Shown in pieces: positions 1 to 8,544 of a stretch of 64,000 nt of DNA (position 1 is its first letter; every line of letters begins with the position of its first letter). The notes beneath the pieces were generated by a model. That model saw only the letters and a list, made by a program, of their open reading frames with translations. It was not told the origin of the DNA and did no database searches. The position numbers and the translations under genes are program-made. The stretch is from Prescottella sp. R16 (GTDB taxonomy: Bacteria; Actinomycetota; Actinomycetes; Mycobacteriales; Mycobacteriaceae): the NCBI RefSeq assembly GCF_030656875.1, contig NZ_CP130943.1, forward strand, positions 806,001 to 870,000. The letters run 5' to 3'.

Positions 1-1182
1 ATGTGTGCCCCCGGCAACGCCGGGATCGCCCGCATCGCCGAGACCCATGCGGTCGACGTCGCGTCCGGCGACGCCGTCGTCGAGCTCGCGAAGTCGCAGG
101 CCGCGGACCTGGTCGTCATCGGCCCCGAGGTGCCGCTGGTGCTCGGTGTCGCCGACGCCGTCCGCGCCGCGGGCATCGCATGCTTCGGTCCGTCCGCCGC
201 GGCCGCCCGCATCGAGGGCTCGAAGGCGTTCGCCAAGGACGTCATGGCCGCCGCCGGTGTGCGCACCGCGCACGCCGAGGTCGTCGACAACCCGGCCGAC
301 CTCGATGCCGCCCTCGACCGTTTCGGCCCCAACTGGGTCGTCAAGGACGACGGACTGGCCGCCGGTAAGGGCGTCGTCGTCACCACCGACCGGGCCGCAG
401 CCCGCGCGCACGCCGCCGAGTGCCTCGAGATCGGGCACCCGGTGCTGCTCGAGTCGTTCCTCGACGGCCCCGAGGTGTCCCTGTTCTGCCTGGTCGACGG
501 CGAGACCGTCGTCCCGTTGCTGCCCGCGCAGGACCACAAGCGGGTCGGCGACGGCGACACCGGCCCCAACACCGGCGGCATGGGCGCCTACACGCCGCTG
601 CCGTGGCTGCCCGCCGACGCCGTCACCCAGATCGTCGACGAGGTGTGCAAGCCCGTCGCCGCCGAGATGGCGAAGCGGGGCTGCCCGTTCACCGGTCTGC
701 TGTACGCGGGCCTCGCAATGGGTGCGAACGGCCCCGCCGTCGTCGAGTTCAACTGCCGTTTCGGAGACCCCGAGACGCAGGCCGTGCTGGCGCTGCTCGA
801 GTCGCCGCTCGGCGAGGTCCTCCATGCTGCCGCGACCGGCACGCTCGCCTCGGTTCCGCCGCTGCAGTGGAAGGACGGGGCGGCGGTCACCGTCGTCCTG
901 GCCGCCGAGAACTACCCGGCCACCCCGCGCACCGGCGATGTGATCACCGGGTCCGAGGCCGAGCGTGTCCTGCACGCCGGCACCAAGTCCCGCGAGGACG
1001 GCGCGATCGTCTCCGCCGGCGGCCGGGTCCTGAGCGTCGTCGGTGTCGGCGCCGACCTCACCGAGGCCCGCGAGGACGCGTACGCCCGCCTGGGCGAGAT
1101 CACCCTGCCGGGCGGGCACTTCCGCAGCGACATCGGTCTCGCCGCGGTCGAGGGCCGGATCGGTATCCCGACAGCCGGGTAA
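1..1182 (+). CDS. purD: Phosphoribosylamine-glycine ligase (GAR synthetase), 5' end outside window
   Basis: Second step of de novo purine synthesis: joins 5-phosphoribosylamine and glycine using ATP, in the cytosol. The visible part begins with the CAPGNAGIA segment, which in this family follows about 30 residues of N-terminal Rossmann domain, so the true start lies before base 1 and the Met at position 1 is internal. The ATP-grasp features are present: [13 protein letters not shown] near residue 117, the [12 protein letters not shown] segment near 187, and [12 protein letters not shown] near 249. The reading frame is open to a TAA at 1180-1182 and is followed by a strong terminator hairpin. 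Two more purine genes (purB, purC) lie in the same window on the same strand but are not adjacent. Confidence 0.95.
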   Translation: MCAPGNAGIARIAETHAVDVASGDAVVELAKSQAADLVVIGPEVPLVLGVADAVRAAGIACFGPSAAAARIEGSKAFAKDVMAAAGVRTAHAEVVDNPADLDAALDRFGPNWVVKDDGLAAGKGVVVTTDRAAARAHAAECLEIGHPVLLESFLDGPEVSLFCLVDGETVVPLLPAQDHKRVGDGDTGPNTGGMGAYTPLPWLPADAVTQIVDEVCKPVAAEMAKRGCPFTGLLYAGLAMGANGPAVVEFNCRFGDPETQAVLALLESPLGEVLHAAATGTLASVPPLQWKDGAAVTVVLAAENYPATPRTGDVITGSEAERVLHAGTKSREDGAIVSAGGRVLSVVGVGADLTEAREDAYARLGEITLPGGHFRSDIGLAAVEGRIGIPTAG

Positions 1183-1201
1183 CGGCCCCATATTCTCGAC
1201 G

Positions 1202-1248
1202 AACGGTGCGGTGTTCTCCCAGTGTGAACCGGAGAACACCGCACCGTT
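1202..1248 (+). terminator. Perfect 18-bp stem terminator after purD
   Basis: AACGGTGCGGTGTTCTCC (1202-1219) is exactly complementary to 1231-1248, with an 11-base loop. It lies 20 bases after the purD stop. Only a short TTTC follows, so it is a stable hairpin without a long U-tract, as is common in actinobacteria. Confidence 0.75.
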
Positions 1249-1404
1249 TCCGTATTCGGGTGCCGGTCGGGTCCGTCGACCACGCTCGTCGGTGTCCGTC
1301 GCAACGCCGACGGTCCCGGCGATTCGGCGTCTTTCGGTGAATGAAATCTCGAATTGACTAGTCGTGTGCATCTCTTCACACTGCTGCGTGCGCTTGAAGA
1401 ACTT

Positions 1405-1423
1405 ATGTTCGGATGGCGAACAT
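1405..1423. promoter_or_regulatory. Perfect inverted repeat upstream of the MBL-fold gene
   Basis: ATGTTCG-GATGG-CGAACAT is a perfect 7-bp dyad with a 5-base spacer, 27 bases before the ATG of the lipoprotein gene. A second short dyad (GTGTG/CACAC) lies at about 1365-1381. The position suits an operator or a short 5'-UTR hairpin. The arms are in the opposite orientation to the LexA consensus, so an SOS box is not supported. The cognate regulator is unknown. Confidence 0.35.
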
Positions 1424-1450
1424 CAGGTTTCACACGACCAGAGGTTTGAC

Positions 1451-2542
1451 ATGACCAGTTCCTCTCCCCGCCTGTCCCGTCGGGCTCTCATCACCGCGTC
1501 GCTCACCGTCGCGGGTGCATCCGCACTGGCCGCCTGCACCAAGAGTGATCCCGAAGTGGCCCCGGCCGCCGTTGCGGCGAGTGGGACACCGGAGATCCCG
1601 AAGACCGGGCTCGCCCTGGTGACCGTCGGCACCGCGGCCGGACCGTCGGTACGAAGCGCCCGCAACGGCATCGCGACGGCACTCGTCGTCGACGGCAACC
1701 TGTACGTCATCGACGCGGGACTGGGCGTCACCCGTGGGGTGTCGGACGCGAAGCTCCCGACGAAGGACCTCAAGGCGATCTTCCTGACCCACCTGCACTC
1801 CGATCACATCGGTGAACTGCCGGCGTTCATCATGTGGAACTGGGGGCCGCCGGTGGACGGGCCGACCGAGCCGATCCGCATCGTCGGCCCGGGATCCGCA
1901 GGTGAACTGCCGGCCGGATTCCCGACGACGATCAACCCGGCGGTACCCGGCACCCGGGCCACTGTCGACGCCATCCTCGAGGCATACGCGTACGACATCA
2001 ACATCCGGGTCGTGGACGAGAACCGGCCCCCGCTGAACGAGATGCTGTTGGTCGACGAGATCACACTGCCGGAAGGTGCCTCCGCGAACGGGACGTCGGC
2101 ACCCGCCATGGAGCCGTTCGAGGTGTACCGCGACGAGCACGTGCGCGTGCTCGCGACGCTGGTCGATCACCCGCCGGTCTTCCCCGCGTACGGTTTCCGG
2201 TTCGAGACGAAGTACGGCACCGTCGTCGTCTCCGGTGACACCGCGAAGACCGACAACATGGTGACCCTGTCCGAGGGGGCCGACGTCCTCGTGCACGAGT
2301 CGGTGTACCTGCCCTTCTACGAGAAGCAGAACAAGTACAGCCGCGAATTCATCAACCACCTGGCGCAGAGCCACACCACGCCGGAGGAAATCGGCGACAT
2401 CGCCACCCGGGCAGGGGTGGGCCACGTGGTCCTCTCCCATCTCGCCGGTGTCGCGACCGACGAGGAATGGGCCTCCGGAGTGCGCTCCACCTACTCCGGG
2501 AAGGTGACCGTCGCCGCCGACCGTCAGGTGTTCGTGTTCTAG
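1451..2542 (+). CDS. Exported MBL-fold metallo-hydrolase (Tat lipoprotein)
   Basis: Metallo-beta-lactamase-fold hydrolase of the RNase Z/AtsA-like branch; substrate unknown. The N terminus is a twin-arginine lipoprotein signal: SRRALITAS near residue 9, a hydrophobic stretch, then the lipobox LAAC near residue 30, so the folded metalloprotein is probably exported by Tat and lipid-anchored outside the membrane. The metal-binding core is THLHSDHIGEL (HxHxDH), with a later VSGDTAKT and a C-terminal VLSHLAG histidine. The start at 1451 gives the signal peptide right at the N terminus; an upstream in-frame ATG at 1364 would bury it. It stands alone between purD and the aminotransferase. The family is confident, the reaction is not. 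Confidence 0.8.
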   Translation: MTSSSPRLSRRALITASLTVAGASALAACTKSDPEVAPAAVAASGTPEIPKTGLALVTVGTAAGPSVRSARNGIATALVVDGNLYVIDAGLGVTRGVSDAKLPTKDLKAIFLTHLHSDHIGELPAFIMWNWGPPVDGPTEPIRIVGPGSAGELPAGFPTTINPAVPGTRATVDAILEAYAYDINIRVVDENRPPLNEMLLVDEITLPEGASANGTSAPAMEPFEVYRDEHVRVLATLVDHPPVFPAYGFRFETKYGTVVVSGDTAKTDNMVTLSEGADVLVHESVYLPFYEKQNKYSREFINHLAQSHTTPEEIGDIATRAGVGHVVLSHLAGVATDEEWASGVRSTYSGKVTVAADRQVFVF

Positions 2543-2634
2543 GAGAGCATCCGCCCGGGGCGTGGATCCGGTGGGTGCGGTCCGCCGTCCCCACCGAATT
2601 CTCGTTCCCGGGCGCCGTTGCTAGCGTCGAAGAC

Positions 2635-3813
2635 GTGCGTACCGAATCTCAGAGATCCTCCATCCCCGGCTTCCACGTCATGGACGTGTGGAAGGCGGCC
2701 ACCGAGCGGCAGCGCACCCACGGCGACGTGCTGTCCCTCGCCGCCGGTCAGCCGTCGACGCCCGCGCCGCGGCCCGTGCTGCGGGCCGCGGCAGAGGCGA
2801 TCGAGGGCCACCTGCTCGGCTACACCGAGACGTTCGGGATCCGGGAACTGCGCGAGGAGATCGCCGGCTACCACAGCCGCCGCTCCGGGATCGACGTGCA
2901 CGCCGACGAGGTCGTCGTCACCACCGGATCGTCGGGGGCGTTCACGCTGCTGTTCCTGGCCGCCTTCGACGCCGGCGACACCGTCGTCGTCGCACGACCC
3001 GGCTATCCGGCGTACCGCAACACATTGAAGGCGCTGGGCTGCAATGTGATCGAGATCGACTGCGGTCCGGAGACCCGGTTCCAGCCGACAGTTGCGATGC
3101 TCGAACAGCTGGATGCCCCACCGGCCGGGCTGATCGTCGCGAGCCCCGCCAACCCGACGGGCACCGTCATCGACCCCGTCGAACTCGCGGCCTTGGCCCG
3201 CTGGTGCGACGAGCGCGGCACGCTGCTGATCTCCGACGAGATCTATCACGGCATCGAGTTCAGCGCGGAGAGCGGTGACGGCCCGGCGACGGCGTGCGCG
3301 TGGGAGACATCGCGGGAGTCCGTCGTCATCGGTTCGGTGTCGAAGTACTTCTCGATGACCGGATGGCGGATGGGCTGGATGCTGGTGCCCGAACACCTGC
3401 GTCCGGCGTTGCAGCGGCTCGCGTCGAACATGACGGTGTGCCCGCCCGCGATCTCCCAGTACGCGGCCGTCGCGGCATTCGGCGACGAGTCCCGCACCGA
3501 ACTAGACGGGCACGTCCAGCGGTACGCGGTGAACCGGGACCTGCTGCTCACAGGGCTGCCGAAGCTCGGCCTCGGCGACCTGGCACCCGCAGACGGCGCG
3601 TTCTACGTGTACGCGGACATCGCGCACCTGACCGACGATTCGACGTCGTGGTGTGCGCGCCTGCTCGCCGACACCGGGCTCGCACTCGCCCCGGGCATCG
3701 ACTTCGACACCGTCCGCGGCGACCACACCGTGCGGCTGTCGTTCGCCGGATCGACCGCCGAGATCCAGGACGCCCTGGTCCGGCTCGAACGATGGCTGCC
3801 CACGACCCGGTGA
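2635..3813 (+). CDS. PLP-dependent class I/II aminotransferase
   Basis: Fold-type I aminotransferase of about 392 residues, the usual length. It shows GYTETFGIRELRE near residue 61, the SPANPTG segment that binds the PLP ring/phosphate region, SDEIYHG with the PLP aspartate/tyrosine, and SVSKYFSMTGWRMGW, where the Lys of SVSK forms the Schiff base. The substrate is probably an amino acid, with an aspartate/alanine-type or valine-pyruvate-like role, but this cannot be decided from sequence. The GTG at 2635 is chosen because the family begins close to this point; the open frame further upstream overlaps the previous gene. A TetR regulator follows 51 bases later in the same direction. Confidence 0.85.
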   Translation: MRTESQRSSIPGFHVMDVWKAATERQRTHGDVLSLAAGQPSTPAPRPVLRAAAEAIEGHLLGYTETFGIRELREEIAGYHSRRSGIDVHADEVVVTTGSSGAFTLLFLAAFDAGDTVVVARPGYPAYRNTLKALGCNVIEIDCGPETRFQPTVAMLEQLDAPPAGLIVASPANPTGTVIDPVELAALARWCDERGTLLISDEIYHGIEFSAESGDGPATACAWETSRESVVIGSVSKYFSMTGWRMGWMLVPEHLRPALQRLASNMTVCPPAISQYAAVAAFGDESRTELDGHVQRYAVNRDLLLTGLPKLGLGDLAPADGAFYVYADIAHLTDDSTSWCARLLADTGLALAPGIDFDTVRGDHTVRLSFAGSTAEIQDALVRLERWLPTTR

Positions 3814-3864
3814 CGTTCGGCCGAACCGGTCCGGCGGGGCCGGGCCGGCTGGCACGATGACGGC

Positions 3865-4494
3865 ATGACGTCTGCCGCGACTCCCAAGGGTGAGCGGCGT
3901 CGGCGGGCCCTCGCGGCCGCCGCAGCCGACCTGCTGGTCGAGGGCGGCTTCGACGCCGTCAGCCATCGGGCGGTGGCATCGCGGGCACGGCTGCCGCTCG
4001 CGTCCACCACCTACTACTTCGGGTCCCTCGACGAACTGGTGGTCGTCGCCGTCGAACTGGTCGGCACCCGGGAACTCGACGCGATGCGCGCCCGCATCGA
4101 CGACGTCTCGCAGCGCCGTCGGGGCACGGAAGCGACCGTCGACCTCGTCGTCGACCTGCTGGTCGGGTTCGGAAACGACGACGGCGACGCCACGGATCTC
4201 GAAGCCGGACGGGAACGGCTGATCGCCCGGTACGAGCGGTTCGTGGCGTGCGCCCGTCATCCCGAGCTGCGGCAGGTGCAGCTGCGGTTGCGGGCCCAAC
4301 TCGACGACCTGCTCGCCGACGTGCTGCGCCGGTCGGGGCGGATCGTGTGGCCGGATCGGTTGCGCCGCCTCGTTGCCGTCGTCGACGGGGCCGTCGTCGG
4401 CGCGCTCGCCGAGGTCGACCCCGATCCGCGGAGGATGGCCCGGGCGATGCTGCTCGACCTGATCGACGACCTGGCCCCACCGACCATGCACTGA
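3865..4494 (+). CDS. TetR/AcrR family transcriptional regulator
   Basis: A 209-residue protein with an N-terminal TetR helix-turn-helix: KGERRRRALAAAAADLL, then GFDAVSHRAVASRA, then STTYYFGSLDEL, the usual recognition-helix pattern ending in YYFGS. The C-terminal ligand domain is not recognisable by family. It lies between the aminotransferase and purB, with a 37-base gap to purB. Its target is unknown; the upstream aminotransferase is the nearest candidate but no shared operator was found. Confidence 0.85.
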   Translation: MTSAATPKGERRRRALAAAAADLLVEGGFDAVSHRAVASRARLPLASTTYYFGSLDELVVVAVELVGTRELDAMRARIDDVSQRRRGTEATVDLVVDLLVGFGNDDGDATDLEAGRERLIARYERFVACARHPELRQVQLRLRAQLDDLLADVLRRSGRIVWPDRLRRLVAVVDGAVVGALAEVDPDPRRMARAMLLDLIDDLAPPTMH

Positions 4495-4531
4495 CGGAGG
4501 CGCCTCGAATCCGCCGGTAGACTGAGGTCTC

Positions 4532-5953
4532 GTGAGCCGCATCCCGAATGTCCTTGCCAACCGTTACGCCAGCCCCGCACTGAAGGAGCTGTGGTCGCCG
4601 GAGCACAAGATCGTGCTCGAGCGTCAGCTGTGGCTGGCGGTGCTGAAGGCGCAGGCGGAACTCGGAATCGACGTCCCCGCCGAGGCGGTCGCAGACTACG
4701 AGCGCGTCCTGCACCAGGTGGACCTCGACTCGATCGCCGACCGGGAGCGGGTCACCCGCCACGACGTCAAGGCCCGCATCGAGGAGTTCAACGCCCTCGC
4801 CGGCCACGAACACGTCCACAAGGGCATGACCAGCCGCGACCTCACCGAGAACGTCGAGCAGCTGCAGGTGCTCCGTTCGCTCGAGCACGTCCACGCGCAC
4901 GGCATCGCGATCGCCGCTCGCCTCGCCGAGCGGGCCGCCGAGTACACCGGCATCGTGATGGCCGGCCGCTCCCACAACGTCGCCGCGCAGGCCACCACCC
5001 TCGGCAAGCGGTTCGCGTCCGCCGCCGACGAGATGCTCGTCGCCCTCACCCGCGTGCAGGAACTGATCGACCGCTACCCGCTGCGCGGCATCAAGGGCCC
5101 GATGGGCACCGCGCAGGACATGCTCGACCTCCTCGACGGTGACGCCGCCAAGCTCGAACAGCTCGAGGCGAAGGTCGCCGCGCACCTCGGCTTCGCGCAC
5201 GTGTTCACCAGCGTCGGCCAGGTGTACCCGCGCTCCCTCGACCACGACGTGCTGTCCGCGCTCGTGCAGGTGGGTGCCGCGTCGTCGTCGATGGCGCACA
5301 CCATCCGCCTCATGGCCGGCCACGAACTCGTCACCGAAGGCTTCCAGCCCGGCCAGGTCGGCAGCTCGGCGATGCCGCACAAGATGAACACCCGCTCGTG
5401 CGAGCGCGTCAACGGCCTGCAGGTGGTGCTCCGCGGCTACGCGTCGATGGCCGCCGAACTCGCCGGCGCGCAGTGGAACGAGGGCGACGTGTTCTGCTCC
5501 GTCGTCCGCCGTGTCGCGCTGCCCGACGCGTTCTTCGCGATCGACGGCCAGACCGAGACGTTCCTGACGGTGCTCGCCGAGTTCGGCGCCTACCCGGCCG
5601 TCATCGAGAACGAGCTCACCCGCTACCTGCCGTTCCTCGCCACCACCAAGGTCCTCATGGCGGCCGTCCGCGCCGGGGTCGGACGCGAGACCGCACACGA
5701 GGCCATCAAGGAGCACGCCGTCGCCGTCGCCCTCGCGATGCGCGAGGAAGGCAAGGAGCCGAACCTGCTCGACCGCCTCGCCGCCGACGACCGGCTGCCG
5801 CTCGACCGCGCCGCACTCGACGAGGCCCTCGCCGACCGGACCGCGTTCGTCGGTGCCGCCGGTGCACAGGTCGACTCCGTCGTCGCCGAGGTGCAGAAGC
5901 TCGTCGACGCCAACCCGGAGGCTGCCCGCTACACGCCGGGCGCGATCCTCTAG
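4532..5953 (+). CDS. purB: Adenylosuccinate lyase
   Basis: Cleaves SAICAR to AICAR and adenylosuccinate to AMP, releasing fumarate in both cases; cytosolic purine synthesis. The 473-residue length fits the actinobacterial enzyme. The fumarase/aspartase superfamily signature SSAMPHKMNTRSCE is near residue 279, and the conserved TSRDLTENVEQ segment is near 97. The GTG start at 4532 gives the family N terminus (SRIPNVLANRYAS). A near-perfect inverted repeat follows the stop. The gene is monocistronic by position, separated from purC by 12 kb. Confidence 0.95.
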   Translation: MSRIPNVLANRYASPALKELWSPEHKIVLERQLWLAVLKAQAELGIDVPAEAVADYERVLHQVDLDSIADRERVTRHDVKARIEEFNALAGHEHVHKGMTSRDLTENVEQLQVLRSLEHVHAHGIAIAARLAERAAEYTGIVMAGRSHNVAAQATTLGKRFASAADEMLVALTRVQELIDRYPLRGIKGPMGTAQDMLDLLDGDAAKLEQLEAKVAAHLGFAHVFTSVGQVYPRSLDHDVLSALVQVGAASSSMAHTIRLMAGHELVTEGFQPGQVGSSAMPHKMNTRSCERVNGLQVVLRGYASMAAELAGAQWNEGDVFCSVVRRVALPDAFFAIDGQTETFLTVLAEFGAYPAVIENELTRYLPFLATTKVLMAAVRAGVGRETAHEAIKEHAVAVALAMREEGKEPNLLDRLAADDRLPLDRAALDEALADRTAFVGAAGAQVDSVVAEVQKLVDANPEAARYTPGAIL

Positions 5954-5967
5954 GGTTCACCGACCCC

Positions 5968-6024
5968 CGAACGGGAGTTCACGGCACGCCGCCGGACACA
6001 GGGTGTGCGGTGGACTCCCGTTCG
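5968..6024. terminator. Bidirectional terminator between purB and the MarR gene
   Basis: CGAACGGGAGTTCACGGCAC (5968-5987) pairs at 18 of 20 positions with 6005-6024. It sits between two convergent genes, 14 bases past the purB stop and 17 bases from the MarR stop, so it can end transcription from both sides. Confidence 0.7.
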
Positions 6025-6041
6025 TGATTTCGGAGGGTGGG

Positions 6042-6473
6042 TCAGCAGTCGTCGGAGGTGAGCTTGCCGAGGATCCGGCCGAGTTCGGCGCGATCGTGGT
6101 CGTCGAGCGGGGCGAAGAAGTCGGCGGCCTGGGCGTCGCGGGCGGCGGACATCTCGTCGAGCAGCTTGCGACCGGTATCGGTGAGCCGGACGCACACGGC
6201 CCGACGATCTACACCGTCGGCGACGCGTTCGACGAGGTCACGTTTCTGCAGGCGGTCCACGACCTCGGTTGCCGATCGGGGCGCGATGCGCAGCGCCTTC
6301 GCGACGTCGCCGAGCCGGGGGCGGCCGTCGGCCTCGCGGTCGATCACGCGCAGCGCGCGGAACTCGTGCGGGGACAGCTCCCACGGTTCCAGGGCGGTGA
6401 ACCAGCGTCGGCGCAGCCCCCGCGATGTGGACATCACGAGGTCGCGCAGTTGCTCGGCCGATACCTCCGTCAT
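6042..6473 (-). CDS. MarR family transcriptional regulator
   Basis: A 143-residue winged-helix repressor. The pattern LSPHEFRALRVI, then LGDVAKALRIAPRSATEVVDRLQKRDLVER, then the wing ADGVDRRAVCVRLTDTGRKLL is typical of MarR proteins (recognition helix followed by the DxR wing). It is divergent from the ABC multidrug-type exporter starting at 8545, and the intervening region holds an array of CCTCA/TGAGG half-sites. MarR proteins usually repress themselves and a divergent efflux gene, so this pair was probably one regulated unit before an IS607 element entered between them. Confidence 0.88.
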   Translation of the reverse strand: MTEVSAEQLRDLVMSTSRGLRRRWFTALEPWELSPHEFRALRVIDREADGRPRLGDVAKALRIAPRSATEVVDRLQKRDLVERVADGVDRRAVCVRLTDTGRKLLDEMSAARDAQAADFFAPLDDHDRAELGRILGKLTSDDC

Positions 6474-6487
6474 GTTGTCGGAGTCTA

Positions 6488-6524
6488 CCTCATTTGACAG
6501 CTACCTCATGTTGAGGCAACCTCA
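6488..6524. promoter_or_regulatory. Probable MarR operator array with overlapping promoter
   Basis: Three CCTCA and one TGAGG half-sites occur in 37 bases: CCTCA (6488), CCTCA (6504), TGAGG (6512) and CCTCA (6520). CCTCA-TGT-TGAGG and TGAGG-CAA-CCTCA are two dyads sharing the central arm. A TTGACA -35-like hexamer (6494-6499) lies inside the array, pointing toward the exporter. This placement fits autorepression plus repression of the divergent exporter. Confidence 0.5.
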
Positions 6525-6615
6525 GCAATAGTCTTGCCCCGACATCGACAGAGGGGTGGCCAGTAGCTGTTGTTTTAGTTGTCTTTGACGCGCTCTAGTG
6601 CTCTATAGTGTTCAT

Positions 6616-7203
6616 ATGAACCTGAAGGAATGGGCGGCGTCCCAGGGTGTCGCGTACGTGACGGCACGCCGTCAGTACGCGGCTGGGACGTTGCCCGTTC
6701 CGACTTATCGGCTCGGTCGGCTCATCATGGTGGGTACGCCCCTGGATGCTCCTTCCGTCGAGAAGGTCGGGCAGACCGTGGTGTATGCACGGGTTTCTTC
6801 ATCGGATCAGCGGGAGGATTTGGACCGCCAGGTGGCTCGGGTCACTTCGTGGGCAACTTCCCGCGGGCTGTCCGTGTCCGGTGTGGTCACCGAGGTTGGA
6901 TCCGCGTTGAACGGTCACCGAGGCCGCCTGCTCGCCCTGTTGAAAGACCCCGACGTCTCCACGATCGTGGTGGAGCATCGGGATCGGTTCGCCCGGTTCG
7001 GAGCCGATTACGTGGAGGCCGCCCTGCAAGCGCAGGGTCGGGAGCTTCTGGTCATGGACCCGTCCGAGGTCGACGACGACCTGGTGCGGGACGTCACCGA
7101 GATTCTTACGTCGCTGTGCGCCCGGTTGTACGACCGCAGGTCGGCCGCACACAGGGCGCAGCGTGCAGTCCGGGCCGTGACCGAGGACAGGGACGAGACG
7201 TGA
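6616..7203 (+). CDS. tnpA: IS607-family serine recombinase transposase TnpA
   Basis: A 195-residue serine transposase. The N terminus is a MerR-like helix-turn-helix (LKEWAASQGVAYVTARRQY, then GRLIMV), the domain order that distinguishes IS607 enzymes from ordinary resolvases. The catalytic domain begins VVYARVSSSDQREDLDRQ, with the nucleophilic serine in the ARVSS motif, and continues with VVEHRDRFARFG, containing the paired arginines. The ATG at 6616 is preferred to 6598 because it opens directly on the helix-turn-helix. The stop overlaps the tnpB GTG start (GTGA), so the two proteins are probably translated together. No frameshift is visible. Confidence 0.9.
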   Translation: MNLKEWAASQGVAYVTARRQYAAGTLPVPTYRLGRLIMVGTPLDAPSVEKVGQTVVYARVSSSDQREDLDRQVARVTSWATSRGLSVSGVVTEVGSALNGHRGRLLALLKDPDVSTIVVEHRDRFARFGADYVEAALQAQGRELLVMDPSEVDDDLVRDVTEILTSLCARLYDRRSAAHRAQRAVRAVTEDRDET

Positions 7204-8507
7204 TCCGCGCCTACCTGTTCGCGCTGAACCCCACCGAGTCCCAGGTGGAGCAGTTCCGGTCGCACTGCGGCGCACAACGGTTCGCCTACAACTGGGCGTT
7301 GGCACAGGTGAAAGCGAACTGGAACCAGCGCAAAGCTGAGGAGTCCTACGGGATCACCGAGACCGACCGGATCCCGTGGATCAACACCTCCGCCTACAGC
7401 CTGCGGAAAGCCTGGAACCAGGTGAAGGGCGAGGTTGCGCCGTGGTGGGTGGAGAACAGCAAGGAGGCGTATGCCTCCGGCTGCGCGAACCTGGCGACTG
7501 CGCTCGGCAACTGGCGCGACGGTCGGGCCCGGATGCCCCGGTTCAAGTCGAAACGCGACCGCCAGTCGTGCCGGTTCACCACCGGGGCGTTCGGGCTCGG
7601 CCGTGATCGTCGGCACGTGAAGCTGCCGCGGATCGGTGAGGTCTGCACCCTGGAGTCGACCCGCAAGCTCGCCCGCAAGGTTGAGGCCGGCACTGCACGG
7701 ATCATGTCGGTCACCCTGTCGTATCAGCGTGGACGCTGGCATGTGTCGTTCTCTGTCGAGTTGCCCGATCCCGAGCCCGCACCGCGTTCGGGTGGCCGGG
7801 TCGTCGGTGTCGACCTGGGTATCAAGACGCTGGCAACGCTGTCGACCGGGGAACAGATTCCGAACCCTCGCCGGCTGATCGCCGCGCAGCAGCAGCTACG
7901 GCGGGCGCAGCGGGTCATGTCGCGTCGGCGAGGCCCTGACCGGCGGAGTGGACAGGTGCCGTCGAACCGGTGGCGCAAGGCGCAGGAACGGGTTGAGTGT
8001 CTGCATACGCGGGTCGCCAATCAGCGGCGGGATTACGCACACAAGTTCACCAGCAGGCTGGTCGACGAGTTCGACACGATCGCAATCGAGGATCTGCATG
8101 TCGCTGGCATGGTGCGTAACCGGCGTCTCGCACGGCATATCGCGGATGCCGGGTGGGGTGAGATCCGCCGGCAACTCGACTACAAGACTTCGGCCGCTGG
8201 TGTGCGGCTGATCGTGGCAGACCGGTGGTTTGCCTCCAGTAAGACCTGTTCCGGCTGCGGCACAGCGAAAGCCAAGCTGATGCTGTCGGAACGGACGTAT
8301 GCGTGTGCGGCGTGTGGCCTGGTGTTAGACCGGGACCACAACGCCGCACTGAACCTGGCTGCGCTTGCGGCAGTCGACACCGCACAGTTGGTGCGGGAGC
8401 AGCCCGACGGAACTTGTGTCAGACCCGGCATCACGCCGGGCAGCGAGATCGCCGCGGGACGAGTCTCAGACTCAACCCCACCTCGCGAGAGAGTGGGTGC
8501 CCGGTAA
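7200..8507 (+). CDS. tnpB: TnpB RNA-guided endonuclease of the IS607 element
   Basis: A 435-residue TnpB. All expected nuclease parts are visible: RuvC-I VGVDLGIKTLA (Asp near 204), RuvC-II IAIEDLHVAGM (Glu near 296), the zinc ribbon CSGCG...CAACG (about 349-370), and RuvC-III LDRDHNAALNLA (Asp near 379). The N-terminal part carries the usual YNWAL motif and basic patches. TnpB proteins cut DNA next to a short motif, guided by an RNA made from the 3' end of their own element, and help retain the IS. The GTG at 7200 overlaps the tnpA stop by 4 bases. Apparently intact and potentially active. Confidence 0.92.
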   Translation: MIRAYLFALNPTESQVEQFRSHCGAQRFAYNWALAQVKANWNQRKAEESYGITETDRIPWINTSAYSLRKAWNQVKGEVAPWWVENSKEAYASGCANLATALGNWRDGRARMPRFKSKRDRQSCRFTTGAFGLGRDRRHVKLPRIGEVCTLESTRKLARKVEAGTARIMSVTLSYQRGRWHVSFSVELPDPEPAPRSGGRVVGVDLGIKTLATLSTGEQIPNPRRLIAAQQQLRRAQRVMSRRRGPDRRSGQVPSNRWRKAQERVECLHTRVANQRRDYAHKFTSRLVDEFDTIAIEDLHVAGMVRNRRLARHIADAGWGEIRRQLDYKTSAAGVRLIVADRWFASSKTCSGCGTAKAKLMLSERTYACAACGLVLDRDHNAALNLAALAAVDTAQLVREQPDGTCVRPGITPGSEIAAGRVSDSTPPRERVGAR

Positions 8508-8540
8508 TGACTGCTAAAGACCCCTACCAGGCAACGGTGG
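8424..8540 (+). ncRNA. Candidate omega-RNA scaffold at the tnpB 3' end
   Basis: The last 84 bases of tnpB and the region to the IS right end hold three consecutive hairpins: CCCGGC/GCCGGG (8424-8440), GAGTC/GACTC (8461-8473), and CCCAC...GTGGG with an inner CTC-GCGA-GAG (about 8478-8497). TnpB guide RNAs come from this position, with the scaffold inside the element and the guide read from sequence just past the right end, here starting near 8541 (TTGCATGACAAGCCC). Boundaries are inferred; no conserved-structure comparison was possible. Confidence 0.5.
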
Positions 8541-8544
8541 TTGC

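Larger units (their letters stand above)
6560..8540 (+). mobile_element. IS607-family insertion sequence (TnpA serine recombinase + TnpB)
   Basis: An element of about 1.98 kb with an IS607 serine transposase and an overlapping tnpB. The ends are inferred from the flanks. Left of the element the sequence ends GAGGGGTGG (6551-6559); right of it the element ends ACGGTGG (8534-8540), followed by TTGCATG, the start region of the ABC gene. Joining the flanks gives GAGGGGTGG-TTGC-ATG, a good ribosome-binding site at proper spacing. IS607 elements have no terminal inverted repeats and no target duplication, which agrees with what is seen. End positions are uncertain by a few bases because the GGTGG motif occurs at both junctions. 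Confidence 0.8.

Noticed and set aside
1405..1423. LexA/SOS box upstream of the MBL gene
   Set aside because: The arms are GTTCG...CGAAC, opposite to the actinobacterial CGAAC...GTTCG consensus.
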